From Dysgonomonas gadei ATCC BAA-286 (lineage in GTDB: Bacteria; Bacteroidota; Bacteroidia; Bacteroidales; Dysgonomonadaceae), in the NCBI RefSeq assembly GCF_000213555.1, contig NZ_GL891994.1:1-49098 (forward strand): DNA of 49,098 nt. The letters are read 5' to 3'. The position numbers and the translations under genes were made by a program. The notes beneath the pieces were generated by a model. That model searched no databases. It was not told where the DNA came from and saw nothing but the letters and a program-made list of their open reading frames with translations. Every line of letters begins with the position of its first letter. The first letter of the stretch is position 1. Positions 27,195 to 36,128 of the stretch are shown piece by piece.

Positions 27195-29201
27195 ATGAGA
27201 AAGATTTTGCAACTATGCATTATTGCATTGTCGGGCATCGCTTTTGCCCAAACGATAAACGCACAGAAAGAATTTTCGGTAAAGTCCCCAAATAAAAAAT
27301 TGGAAATATCGGTTGTCATAAACAAAGAAAATGTGGAATACTGCGTCAGGCACGAAAAAGACCTTCTGATAGACAAATCCCCTATCTCCATGACTTTTAC
27401 CAATATGGAACCCTTCGGGATAAACCCTAAACTGGCTAAATCTAATACAAGATCTTATTCTGGAGTTATTCATCCGCCTCTATACCGGAAAAATGAGATT
27501 GTAGATAATTACAACGAACTCACCTTGCAATTTAAAGGAAATTACAATCTTATTTTCAGGGCTTATGACGACGGGGTAGCTTACCGGTTTGTATCTACGG
27601 CAAAAAAGGCCTTTATGGTAGAATCGGAGCAAGTGACATTCAATTTTCCGACCGACAACAAAATATATGCACCTTATGCCAAAGGGCGTAAAAATGATGG
27701 AGTTACTGATCCTTTTTACAGTGCATTCCAAAGTACTTACGTGCACATCCCTCTTTCGGAATGGAAGAAAGGTGAGATAGCTTTTGCACCCGTGTTGGTT
27801 GAGTGTGCCAACAACAAAAAGGTCTGTATCACGGAAGCCGACCTGCTCAACTATCCGGGAATGTACCTGCATAATAAAGAAGGTAATACATCTTTGGAAG
27901 GAATATTTGCGGCCTATCCAAAAGTCATCAAGCAAGAGGTCAGAGGATTGAAAGGAGTAGTGAAAGAAAGAGAGTCTTATATTGCAAAACACGAGGGGGC
28001 GACAAACTTTCCCTGGCGTGTAATAGCAGTGTCGGAGAACGATTTTGAATTGGTTAACAATGATATGATATATAAACTGGCCACACCGGCTCAATTTACA
28101 GACTATTCATGGATTAAACCCGGAAAAGTTGCATGGGACTGGTGGAACGACTGGAATATATACAATGTCGATTTCCATGCCGGCATCAATACAGAGACAT
28201 ACAAATACTATATAGACTTTGCATCTGAATATGGACTCGAATATGTTATATTGGACGAAGGCTGGTCTGTTGCCGAGAAAGCTGATCTGCTCCTTATCGT
28301 TCCCGAAATTGACTTGGAAGAGATAATCCGTTATGCCAAAAGTAAAAACGTAGATATTATCCTTTGGGCAGGCTATTACGCTTTTGCTAAGAATATGGAT
28401 GAGGTTTGCAGGCATTATGCAGCAATGGGTGTAAAGGGCTTCAAGCTCGATTTCATGGACCGCGACGATCAATTAATGGTCGATTTTCATCATCGTGCTG
28501 CCCAGGCTACTGCAAAGTATAAACTTCTGCTGGACTTTCATGGTACCTACAAACCTACTGGCCTCCAACGTACTTATCCTAATGTAATTAATTTTGAAGG
28601 AGTATTTGGTCTGGAAGAATTGAAATGGGCTAAAAAAGAAACAGATATGGTTACCTATGATGTTACTATGCCATTTATACGTATGGTAGCAGGACCTTTG
28701 GACTATACCCAGGGGGCTATGGATAACAGAACCAAAGAAAATTTTGCTGCTATATATAAGGAACCTATGAGTCAGGGGACTCGATGCCGTCAGTTAGCAG
28801 CATACATTATATTCGACTCCCCGATAATTATGATGTGTGATGCTCCTACAAACTATATGAAAGAAGAAGAATGTACTCGTTTTATAGCAGATATACCAAC
28901 CATCTGGGATAAGACAATTCCGCTGAACGGTAAGGTATCGGAATATGTCACCATTGCCCGCCAGAAAAGTAATATCTGGTATGTAGGTTCTATGACCGAT
29001 TGGAATGCAAGAACAGAGAATCTCGATCTTTCATTTCTGGGCGATGGAGATTTCAAAGCCGAAATATTCAAAGATGGGATCAATGCTGATCGTGTGGGTC
29101 GCGATTATAAACGTGAAGTCACAGACATACCGGCAAGTAGAAAATTATCTGTTCCAATGGCTCCAGGGGGCGGTTTTGTTATGAAGATTTATAAGCAATG
29201 A
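27195..29201 (+). CDS. GH97 alpha-glycosidase, retaining-type active site
   Basis: A calcium-dependent periplasmic or surface alpha-glycosidase of the SusB family. After a signal peptide (IALSGIAFAQTINAQ) come the N-terminal beta-sandwich (FSVKSPNKKLEISV, DDGVAYRF) and a (beta/alpha)8 barrel with YVILDEGWSV, GVKGFKLDFMDRDDQ and NVINFEGVFGLEE, then a small C-terminal sheet ending GGGFVMKIYKQ. Asp 419 in KLDFMD and Glu 468 in NFEG fit the nucleophile and acid/base of retaining GH97 enzymes such as the Bacteroides alpha-galactosidase BtGal97b. In inverting SusB the Asp is absent. So alpha-galactosidase is more likely than alpha-glucosidase. It is the second gene of its operon and full length at 668 residues. 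Confidence 0.92.
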   Translation: MRKILQLCIIALSGIAFAQTINAQKEFSVKSPNKKLEISVVINKENVEYCVRHEKDLLIDKSPISMTFTNMEPFGINPKLAKSNTRSYSGVIHPPLYRKNEIVDNYNELTLQFKGNYNLIFRAYDDGVAYRFVSTAKKAFMVESEQVTFNFPTDNKIYAPYAKGRKNDGVTDPFYSAFQSTYVHIPLSEWKKGEIAFAPVLVECANNKKVCITEADLLNYPGMYLHNKEGNTSLEGIFAAYPKVIKQEVRGLKGVVKERESYIAKHEGATNFPWRVIAVSENDFELVNNDMIYKLATPAQFTDYSWIKPGKVAWDWWNDWNIYNVDFHAGINTETYKYYIDFASEYGLEYVILDEGWSVAEKADLLLIVPEIDLEEIIRYAKSKNVDIILWAGYYAFAKNMDEVCRHYAAMGVKGFKLDFMDRDDQLMVDFHHRAAQATAKYKLLLDFHGTYKPTGLQRTYPNVINFEGVFGLEELKWAKKETDMVTYDVTMPFIRMVAGPLDYTQGAMDNRTKENFAAIYKEPMSQGTRCRQLAAYIIFDSPIIMMCDAPTNYMKEEECTRFIADIPTIWDKTIPLNGKVSEYVTIARQKSNIWYVGSMTDWNARTENLDLSFLGDGDFKAEIFKDGINADRVGRDYKREVTDIPASRKLSVPMAPGGGFVMKIYKQ

Positions 29202-29403
29202 TGCTTTATTCTTTTAAAGGAACTTTACCATAAATAGCAGGGTCTATATTGATTTTAAAACAAACTTATAGAGGATTTAACAGATTCCCAGATTACCTTT
29301 ATTAAGATAAGGTAAGAGAAACCGAACCGATAACAAAAACTGTATCCGGAAAAGTATCCAACATATAGCCGCATCAAACTAGATATAACAGAGCTTATTT
29401 GAA
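29202..29403. other. Spacer between convergent genes
   Basis: The 202-base spacer has one weak stem, TTACCTT (29293-29299) with AAGGTAA (29309-29315). It could be a terminator for either side but lacks a strong T run. Nothing else is seen. Confidence 0.35.
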
Positions 29404-30621
29404 TTATCTTTTAAGAAACTGAGTTATCTGCTTGATATCGCCATCAGTTATGGCAGGTTCTATTCCCAGTAAGACAGCCATTAATGAATAAAGAGCCGTA
29501 TTGTCAAAGATTTTTCCTTTATAGTTCTTCTTGAAGTTAGGCCCATAGGCAAAGAATATAACATGCATATCGCTACAAGCTGTATCGTACCCATGTGCGC
29601 CTTTTGCACGTGAAGAATTGAAGCCAAACTGCCACCCACAATCGGCAATCACTATTAAATCGCCTATATTCTCATTTGTTCCGTAATTGAGCCGGGCCGG
29701 TATATCCTCTTTTCTGAAAACACGGATATGATCTATCCCGGATAACGCATTATAGATTGAATCCCGATAATTTTCATTACAGAATATAGATGATGGGTTC
29801 GACCCTACAATATGGTTATACCACTCAGGCCTGAGATAGTCATTCGTATTTATAAAGCGTTCGGATGAAATGTCAGTCATCCCATGATCCGATGTTACAA
29901 TCAGATTCACCTGGCTTGAAAATGGCAGTGCCTCAATACCCTTCATCAGCACGCCGATAAGGCTATCCATTGTCTGCACTATCGCATGCGTTTCATTCCC
30001 ATGAGGCCCTGAGCGATGGCCTGCTCCATCCGGTTCTTCCATATACAATGTGATCAGGCGGGGGCGTTCTTTTTCAGGCTTATTAAGCCATACGAGTGCT
30101 GTATCGATTCGTTCGGCAAAACTCAGGCGGGGTTCTTTTGCCCAGACTTTATAATATGTGGGATACATGCCTCTTATATCTATATCAGAACCGACCCAAT
30201 ACAGGCTGCCGGCGGTAACGCCTTGCTTTTCGGCGGTAACCCAGATAGGCTCTCCTTTATAGTAGTCAGGATTGTTGCGCGTAAGGGAATCCCCAATACT
30301 GTATTGCCGTCCGTTTTTCCTATCCCAAAACGAGTTGTTGACTATGCCATGATGATCGGGAACAAGGCCGGTCACTAACGTATAATGATTTGGAAAAGTA
30401 GAGGATGGATAAGAGGGCCGCATTATCGCGCTGACTCCTCTGCGGGCTATTTCATTCAGGTTCGGAGTACGGTGCAAGCGAGGATAATCCCATCTGAACC
30501 CGTCTAATGAGACTATGACAGTATAATTTTTATTATTTGTTTTTCCATTACCGGCAATTGAAAATTGAGTTATAGGAAGTAATAATAAAAAAAGTAGAAT
30601 TTTGGAGAAATAAGATTTCAT
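29404..30621 (-). CDS. Ectonucleotide pyrophosphatase/phosphodiesterase (alkaline phosphatase fold)
   Basis: A secreted enzyme of the NPP family, which splits nucleotide pyrophosphate or phosphodiester bonds using two zinc ions. A signal peptide ends in FSIAG. Metal and catalytic motifs are VSLDGFRWD (Asp 40), PSYPSSTFPNHYTLVTG with the nucleophile Thr 75, YMEEPDGAGHRSGPHG, VTSDHGMT and GAHGYD. The 405-residue length fits bacterial NPPs. It follows the Oar-like receptor gene by 85 bases on the same strand, with a terminator-like hairpin between. Specificity (nucleotide, lipid head group or cyclic nucleotide) is not readable. Confidence 0.9.
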   Translation of the reverse strand: MKSYFSKILLFLLLLPITQFSIAGNGKTNNKNYTVIVSLDGFRWDYPRLHRTPNLNEIARRGVSAIMRPSYPSSTFPNHYTLVTGLVPDHHGIVNNSFWDRKNGRQYSIGDSLTRNNPDYYKGEPIWVTAEKQGVTAGSLYWVGSDIDIRGMYPTYYKVWAKEPRLSFAERIDTALVWLNKPEKERPRLITLYMEEPDGAGHRSGPHGNETHAIVQTMDSLIGVLMKGIEALPFSSQVNLIVTSDHGMTDISSERFINTNDYLRPEWYNHIVGSNPSSIFCNENYRDSIYNALSGIDHIRVFRKEDIPARLNYGTNENIGDLIVIADCGWQFGFNSSRAKGAHGYDTACSDMHVIFFAYGPNFKKNYKGKIFDNTALYSLMAVLLGIEPAITDGDIKQITQFLKR

Positions 30622-30646
30622 ATATAGATATTATTTGTAATGAAAA

Positions 30647-30677
30647 TCAGGCATTGCAATTTAATAACAATGCCTGA
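30647..30677 (-). terminator. Hairpin after the Oar-like receptor gene
   Basis: TCAGGCATTG (30647-30656) and CAATGCCTGA (30668-30677) are perfect 10-base arms with an 11-base loop. On the minus strand the stem is followed by TTTTCATT. It lies between the receptor gene and the phosphodiesterase gene, so it may end or attenuate transcription into the latter. Confidence 0.6.
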
Positions 30678-30706
30678 AAGAAAATGCGTGTATGAAAAAA
30701 GTTTCC

Positions 30707-33700
30707 TTAGAATATATACTTTAAGCCGACCTGCCCTCTCCAACGGGAATAATAATCGCTATACGAGCGCATATTGTAATCGGAGTTATGTAAGAACTGA
30801 AAAGTTCCGCCGCTATAGTTAATCGGGCTGTAATATGTTGCCGAGCCGGTGGCAGAAGCATAGCGACCCCATTCTTTGTTAAAGAGGTTTCCGATATTCA
30901 GCATATCAAATGAAAGCTCAAGCGAATGAACTTTGTTGCATACATTGAAATTGAGTTTCTGTGCAATGTGAAAATCAAAATGATGTTCGAAATCCTCATT
31001 ATCTGCGTAACGTTCAAAGTACTCTCCACGATGTTTACTTAGATAAGGATCATTGGCAATCCAGGCTTTCAGGCTTGCTTTCTGTGCATCTATAGTATAA
31101 TCGGTAGCAGCCTTGAACGGCATTTGGTCGATTTGCGCATCAGTGGGAATAAAGATCAGGTCATTTCCGGTAGAGCTGTCGCCATTCAGGTCTCCGTTAT
31201 AATATATCGAATAAGGAGCCCCCGATGAACCTGTATAAATCAAGCCTACAGTAGTTGTCCATGAGTTGCAGCCGGTATTACCGTATTCTTTATGATAAAA
31301 TATTGAGGCATTGATACGATGTGGAAAATTAAACGCAGAGAATCCCAGTTCAGGATCGTTTGAATTACCACGTGTATAGTTATAAGCCCAATTCGATTGG
31401 GCTACGGAAGAAGTACCGCTGTTAAGCGATTTGGAACGGGTATATGCATAAGACGCCATGAGTTCTAACCCAAAGTCGAACTTTTTCTCACCCTTTAATG
31501 ACAGGTTGTAAGAGTAGCCTTTGTTGGTATTCGATAAAGCATAGATTAACGAATAATCGGTTCCGGTAGTCACCCTTTGAAACATGGGGCGTTGGTCAAA
31601 GCTCAGGGCGGAAACAGTTTCACCCAAAGTTTTTCCGTTCTGGTCATAAGCCAGATTCTGGTAAAGAATATCATTCAGCGTTTTTGAATAGATGGCCTCA
31701 GCAGTCCAGTCGATACCACCCAATTCGAAATCCAGTCCTAAGTTAAAACGAAGGTTCTGTGCAAATTTGAAATCTTTAGAAAAGACGTTAATGAGCTGGC
31801 TGCCGGATGCGGTCAGCTTGTCCACATTTGCCGATTGTTTATTCGGGTCGAGGATCAATGATAAGCCTTGAGGCGCATTGACATTATATGTAGACAACTG
31901 TATGCCGGTATTCGAAAAATTATTACTTAGCCATACGAAAGGAATACGGCCTGTAAATATGCCCGCCCCGCCCCTGAGAATATATTTATTGTTGTCATCT
32001 ATATTATAACGGAAGCCCAGTCGAGGAGAGAACATCGGCGTGCTACTCAATTTACTATTTGTTTTATAGTCCCAGCCTTTAGACGCGGCATATTCGTTAA
32101 ATCCTTTGTTTTCAGCCGGGGAATCAAAAAACAGAGGAATATCTATGCGGAGGCCCATCGTAAGATCCAGTTTATCTGTGACATTCCATTTATCCTGTGC
32201 GTAAAAGCCAAGCTGTCCGACATTAAAGGCAGCTTCCCAGCGGGGATCGCCGGTCACTTCAACATTGGCTTGGGAAAAACGGTACTGATTGATTTTATTC
32301 GCGAGGAAGTCGTCCATACTGCTATAATAATATGTACCGTAAGCATCCTGGATAAACAAGTTGGCAAAACGGGAAAATTCGTTATGCGTACCGAATGTAA
32401 GAGTGTGGTCACCCTTGTACAAAGTCAGGTTGTCGGTGAACGACCAGATATCCTGGTCGAGACGGTTGGCCATAGAAGAACGTTCATTACCAATATTGAC
32501 CGTACCGCCCACATTTGCAATACTGATCATCGGGAATGGAGTGCCCGGGTCGCGTTGGTCGCGCACACGCACATAAGACGCGCGGAACTCATTGTTTATA
32601 TTATCTGAAATGCGGCTTTGCAATTCGGCGATAAACGAGTTGGTTTTGGAAATAAAGTCATAGGCATAATCCGAAGTATTGAGATTGGAGGCCGTACTGG
32701 TCATGTTCAACTGTTTGGCCGAAACCATACTCCAGCGAAAAGACGCTTTATGCATATCACTGACGTTCCAGTCCAGCTTAGCGCTTGCCTTATCGGATTT
32801 TGTATACACATCCGAACCCTCGAAGCCTCCATTGTAGGTCACTCCCTGTGCCTGAGCCATTTCTTTTATTTTATCGAGTATACTTTTCGCTTTTGCCGCA
32901 TCAATCTTTGAAGCAGCCGCGCCCGGACCATATGCATCCGGATATTTTTTATTTGACTTCTCATAGTTGGTAAAGAAGAAGAGCTTATTTTTAATAATAG
33001 GACCGCCCAATGTAAAACCTCTTCTGTACTCACTCTGCGTATTATATTTTTCACTGGTTTCCCCGTTCATCAGGGTATATTTCTTACCTATCAGGTCCTG
33101 GTTGTTGCCAAAATTATAGGCTGAACCATGGAAGGTATTGGTTCCCGATTTTGTAATGGCATTGATGGCTCCACCTGTGAATCCCGATTGGCGGATATCA
33201 AAAGGTGCGACGTTTATCTGGATTTGTTCGATTGTTTCCATAGATACGGGTTGAGTTCCTGCCTGCCCGCCATTGGAGCCGTTGCTTGTAAGACCGAAAA
33301 CATCGTTATTCATCGCCCCGTCAATCTGAAAACTATTGTAACGGTTATTAATCCCGGCAAAAGACATTGCACCGCTATTGCTTATACTGATTTGCGGATT
33401 CAGGCGAATGACGTCTGCAATGCTGCTGGAGATAGAAGGCATACGGCTGATCTGATCCGAATTCATACTCATAGCCGCGCCGGTCTTATTGGCATCGATA
33501 CCTGCCCTGCCTATCACCGTAACTTCGTTCAATAATTCGGATGATTCCTCTAATTTTGTTGAAATATCTGTTGTTTCTCCTAATTTCAGAATTATTCCGG
33601 TAAAAATAGCCGTTTCTTCCCCGACATAAGAAATTTCCACTTTGTAAGGCCCTCCGGCACGCATACCCTGAATCGTATAACGGCCATCTGTATTTGTGAC

Positions 33701-33871
33701 TCCGCCGTAGAAAGTTCCTGATGGTTCGTGGACAGCCCGGACTGTAGCGCCAATCACGGTTTCGTTGTTCGTATCGGTCACCTTCCCACTTATTGATGAT
33801 GTGGTAACCTGAGCAGATGCAAAGTAATTTATACCTGAAATGATTAACAATAATAAAATAATTCTTTTCAT
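30707..33871 (-). CDS. Oar-like TonB-dependent outer membrane receptor
   Basis: The start chosen is the ATG at 33871, giving MKRIILLLLIISGINYFASA; an upstream in-frame ATG at 33904 would add 11 residues that spoil the signal peptide. A carboxypeptidase-regulatory-like domain (about 25-105, SISGKVTDTNNETVIGATV and GGVTNTDGRYTIQGM) precedes a plug with NEVTVIGRAGI, QIDGAMNNDVFGLT and SGFTGGAINAITKSGTNTFHG. The 22-strand barrel ends GQVGLKYIF. The absence of the SusC plug signature, the DTNxETVIGATV opening and the lack of a SusD neighbour place it with Oar proteins rather than SusC. Oar of Myxococcus is linked to signal or protein export, but the role here is unknown. Confidence 0.88.
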   Translation of the reverse strand: MKRIILLLLIISGINYFASAQVTTSSISGKVTDTNNETVIGATVRAVHEPSGTFYGGVTNTDGRYTIQGMRAGGPYKVEISYVGEETAIFTGIILKLGETTDISTKLEESSELLNEVTVIGRAGIDANKTGAAMSMNSDQISRMPSISSSIADVIRLNPQISISNSGAMSFAGINNRYNSFQIDGAMNNDVFGLTSNGSNGGQAGTQPVSMETIEQIQINVAPFDIRQSGFTGGAINAITKSGTNTFHGSAYNFGNNQDLIGKKYTLMNGETSEKYNTQSEYRRGFTLGGPIIKNKLFFFTNYEKSNKKYPDAYGPGAAASKIDAAKAKSILDKIKEMAQAQGVTYNGGFEGSDVYTKSDKASAKLDWNVSDMHKASFRWSMVSAKQLNMTSTASNLNTSDYAYDFISKTNSFIAELQSRISDNINNEFRASYVRVRDQRDPGTPFPMISIANVGGTVNIGNERSSMANRLDQDIWSFTDNLTLYKGDHTLTFGTHNEFSRFANLFIQDAYGTYYYSSMDDFLANKINQYRFSQANVEVTGDPRWEAAFNVGQLGFYAQDKWNVTDKLDLTMGLRIDIPLFFDSPAENKGFNEYAASKGWDYKTNSKLSSTPMFSPRLGFRYNIDDNNKYILRGGAGIFTGRIPFVWLSNNFSNTGIQLSTYNVNAPQGLSLILDPNKQSANVDKLTASGSQLINVFSKDFKFAQNLRFNLGLDFELGGIDWTAEAIYSKTLNDILYQNLAYDQNGKTLGETVSALSFDQRPMFQRVTTGTDYSLIYALSNTNKGYSYNLSLKGEKKFDFGLELMASYAYTRSKSLNSGTSSVAQSNWAYNYTRGNSNDPELGFSAFNFPHRINASIFYHKEYGNTGCNSWTTTVGLIYTGSSGAPYSIYYNGDLNGDSSTGNDLIFIPTDAQIDQMPFKAATDYTIDAQKASLKAWIANDPYLSKHRGEYFERYADNEDFEHHFDFHIAQKLNFNVCNKVHSLELSFDMLNIGNLFNKEWGRYASATGSATYYSPINYSGGTFQFLHNSDYNMRSYSDYYSRWRGQVGLKYIF

Positions 33872-33956
33872 ATAGTTTGCCTGTTTTAGTTTGGCACAAA
33901 GCAATAGGAAAAGAGTTTCTTTATGCCTAACTAAAAGTTACGTTTTTGCAAAGTTG

Positions 33957-33978
33957 TAACTCAAACAGATATTAGAAG
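33957..33978 (+). repeat. Direct repeat flanking the HTH gene, left copy
   Basis: TAACTCAAACAGAT followed by ATTAGAAG. The first 14 bases are identical to 34849-34862 on the other side of the HTH gene, with TTA after the next base in both. The left copy also forms an 8-base stem, TCAAACAG with CTGTTTGA. Confidence 0.5.
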
Positions 33979-34009
33979 CTGTTTGAATTATATCACTTAT
34001 CTGTTTTTG

Positions 34010-34663
34010 TTAAAACCTGACACATCTGACAGTTTTCTTAATTTTTTCGGTTGTCATATTTTTCTTCTTTTTGTGTTCGGCTTTTCTTTTCTGTGAAGAT
34101 GTAAGTACCTGCATATCCTTTTTTGTATGTTCGTTTTTCGGGGGAAACTCTGTGATGGTCTCCGCGCAGGTTTCCAATATTTCTTCCACCTGTTTTTGAT
34201 CTATACTATTATCTGCTTCTTCTATTTTTTCCAGAGTTCCGACTTCATCCTTCATTGTGCTTTCTTTAGCGGCTTTCTCCCCGCCTTGCCGGCTCTTATC
34301 CTGCCTGTCCAGCAGCATCTTTATCGTGCGAAGGTCAGGCGGACATTCTTTTTTTGTAACTGTCTTTTGCTTGAAAACAAGTTCGCCTGTATACCCATCG
34401 GGGACATAGATGTCTTTTTCTACCGTGGTGTAATATCCTTCAAGTTTCTTTTTCAGCGAAGCATGCACCATCGTCATCAGTTCCGCTTCGCGGCGCGCTA
34501 CCGCCTGTTCCACTTCGTTGCGGAAATCACCTCTGGTATTCATCCAGCAATAATATGTCTCACGGCTGATGCCTGTTGCCTTACATGCCTGCGACACGGT
34601 GAAAAACTCGTCTTCAAGCAGGCTTACAATCTTTTCTGTCAATTCCGTACTGTACTTTGCCAT
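34010..34663 (-). CDS. Helix-turn-helix protein resembling small terminase subunits
   Basis: The first 60 residues hold a helix-turn-helix: TELTEKIVSLLEDEFFTVSQ, then ACKATGISRETYYCWMNTRG, like the phBC6A51-type HTH of phage small terminases and of transposase-associated proteins. A helix AEQAVARREAELM-like region (seen as EVEQAVARREAELMTMVHAS) follows, then DLRTIKMLLDRQDKSRQGG and a highly charged, Lys/Glu-rich tail ending KTVRCVRF. No large terminase or other phage gene is next to it. The DNA encoding the last 15 residues recurs at 47779-47825. It lies between short direct repeats, so it may be cargo or a remnant of a small mobile element. The DNA-binding reading is moderately sure; the role is not. 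Confidence 0.55.
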   Translation of the reverse strand: MAKYSTELTEKIVSLLEDEFFTVSQACKATGISRETYYCWMNTRGDFRNEVEQAVARREAELMTMVHASLKKKLEGYYTTVEKDIYVPDGYTGELVFKQKTVTKKECPPDLRTIKMLLDRQDKSRQGGEKAAKESTMKDEVGTLEKIEEADNSIDQKQVEEILETCAETITEFPPKNEHTKKDMQVLTSSQKRKAEHKKKKNMTTEKIKKTVRCVRF

Positions 34664-34883
34664 AATAAATTAATTTATTAATTTGCCAATTCGCTAATCT
34701 GCTAATTAGTTTCTTTATAGATAAACGGAATTTCTATCCATACAAAATTTTAACATTTTAGAGGTAAGGGGCAGAAACTTCGCGCTGCGGCGGCCTCCTT
34801 CTGTTGGCTACACCGAAACACTACGCTTATAATAGTCAAATCTCCGTTATAACTCAAACAGATGTTAAAGTTGCGTAATAATC
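34664..34883. other. Spacer with AT-rich and GC-rich repeat pieces
   Basis: The left part has GCCAATTCGCTAATCTGCTAATTAG, written here in two halves as GCCAATTCGCTAA and TCTGCTAATTAG, and TATAGATAAACGGAA; both recur in altered form near 48193-48285. The middle part (34765-34800) is suddenly GC-rich (CTTCGCGCTGCGGCGGCC). The right part contains the direct repeat at 34849. I see no gene other than the out-of-frame tail of the transporter, which ends at 34884. Confidence 0.45.
34849..34870 (+). repeat. Direct repeat flanking the HTH gene, right copy
   Basis: TAACTCAAACAGAT followed by GTTAAAG. It matches 33957-33978 with 14 identical leading bases. The repeats enclose about 870 bases that contain the HTH gene and the repeat pieces upstream of it, consistent with an inserted segment. 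Confidence 0.5.
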
Positions 34884-36120
34884 CTATATTGATTTCTTCG
34901 GATTGAATAATATCAAAAACAATATTCCTAAAACAAGTGCATATCCGGCAAAGACAAACCAAATATTTTCCCAACTACGATATCCGTTCGCATCCGTGAA
35001 ATAATCTACTACCCATCCGCTCAGTTTAGTCCCTATTATCGTGCCGACACCATTCGTCATGAAAATAAAAACTCCCTGTGCACTTATCCTGATCGAAGGA
35101 TTTACTTGCTGTTCGATAAAAAGGGAGCCTGAAATCTAGAAAAAAATCGAAGGCCAGCCCATATACAATCATGGAGAGAATGAGAAATATAAAACCACTT
35201 CCGGGGTTTCCTATACAAAAAAAGCCGAAGCGGAGCATCCATCCTCCGATACTTATCAACATGACGGTTTTAATACCATACTTCCTCAGAAAGAAAGGTA
35301 TGGCAAGTATAAATAAGGCTTCTGAAATCTGGGAGATGGAAGTCAATATACCGGGATGCCTGACAGTAAATGAATCCGAATAAGCGCCCGCCAAAGAAAA
35401 GTCCGTTAGAAACGGTTGTCCGAACGTATTTGTTATTTGCAGGGCCGAGCCGATCAGCATGGAAAAGATAAAAAATATTGCCATTTTTCTTTCCCTGAAT
35501 AAATGCAGGGCATCCACTCCTGATATATTCTTTACGGACACATTTTCCGAAGAATATTCCCTCCGGTATTTTGGTAAGGAGAGCGCATAAATACCATATA
35601 ATAAAGAAGCCGCGCCTGCCAGATATATTTGTTGTTTCGATGTTGTCCACCAGCATATGTCAACCATCCACATTGCGCCGATAAAGCCGACAGTTCCCCA
35701 TACCCTGATTGGCGGAAAAGATTTGACTATGTCCAGCCCATTGGATTTCAGCGTATTATATGCAAGACTACTGGCTAATCCTAATGTACTCATGTACATG
35801 GAATTATATAAAAGCATAAGCCAGAAAAAGTGCTCGAAAGCCGTTGTTCCGGATAAAAAGAATAGAACAATACCGCCTCCGATATGCAGTATACATAACA
35901 AGCGTTCGGCATTGATCCATTTATCTGCAATTACCCCTATAAGAGCCGGCATAATGATAGCTGCAATACCCATTGTTGCAAATACGCTGGCTGTCTGGCT
36001 GCCTGTAAACCCCAAAGAATTACCCAGATACACCCCCAATGTGGTGAGCCACGATCCCCAAATAAAGAATTGTAAGAAATTCATTATTATGAGCCTGATC
36101 TTTATACTCATATGTATCAT
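34884..36120 (-). pseudogene. Nucleoside:H+ symporter-type MFS transporter, frameshifted
   Basis: Membrane helices and the opening LIIMNFLQFFIWGSWLTTLG identify a transporter of the nucleoside:proton symporter (NupG/XapB-like) family in the inner membrane. Starts at 36120 (MIHMSIK) or 36111 (MSIKIRL) are likely. The frame is sound to YGLAFDFF near 35140, where it slips into a frame ending at 35026. In the other frame the sequence continues ISGSLFIEQQVNPSIRIS, GVFIFMTNGVGTIIG, WVFAGYAL-like helices and ends KKSI at 34884, giving the usual total of about 412 residues. The break has seven A on the plus strand at 35140-35146 and a TAG where the family has Asn. It may be a true mutation or a base-calling error. 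It is 9-18 bases after the P1 nuclease gene. Confidence 0.78.
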
Positions 36121-36128
36121 ATTTGAGA

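Noticed and set aside
33872..33904. Longer start for the Oar-like receptor
   Set aside because: The 11 added residues place charged and polar residues before a good signal peptide that begins at the ATG at 33871.
34750..34974. 74-codon minus-strand reading frame
   Set aside because: It overlaps, in another frame, the out-of-frame tail of the nucleoside transporter, and the rest lies in a GC-rich repeat piece.
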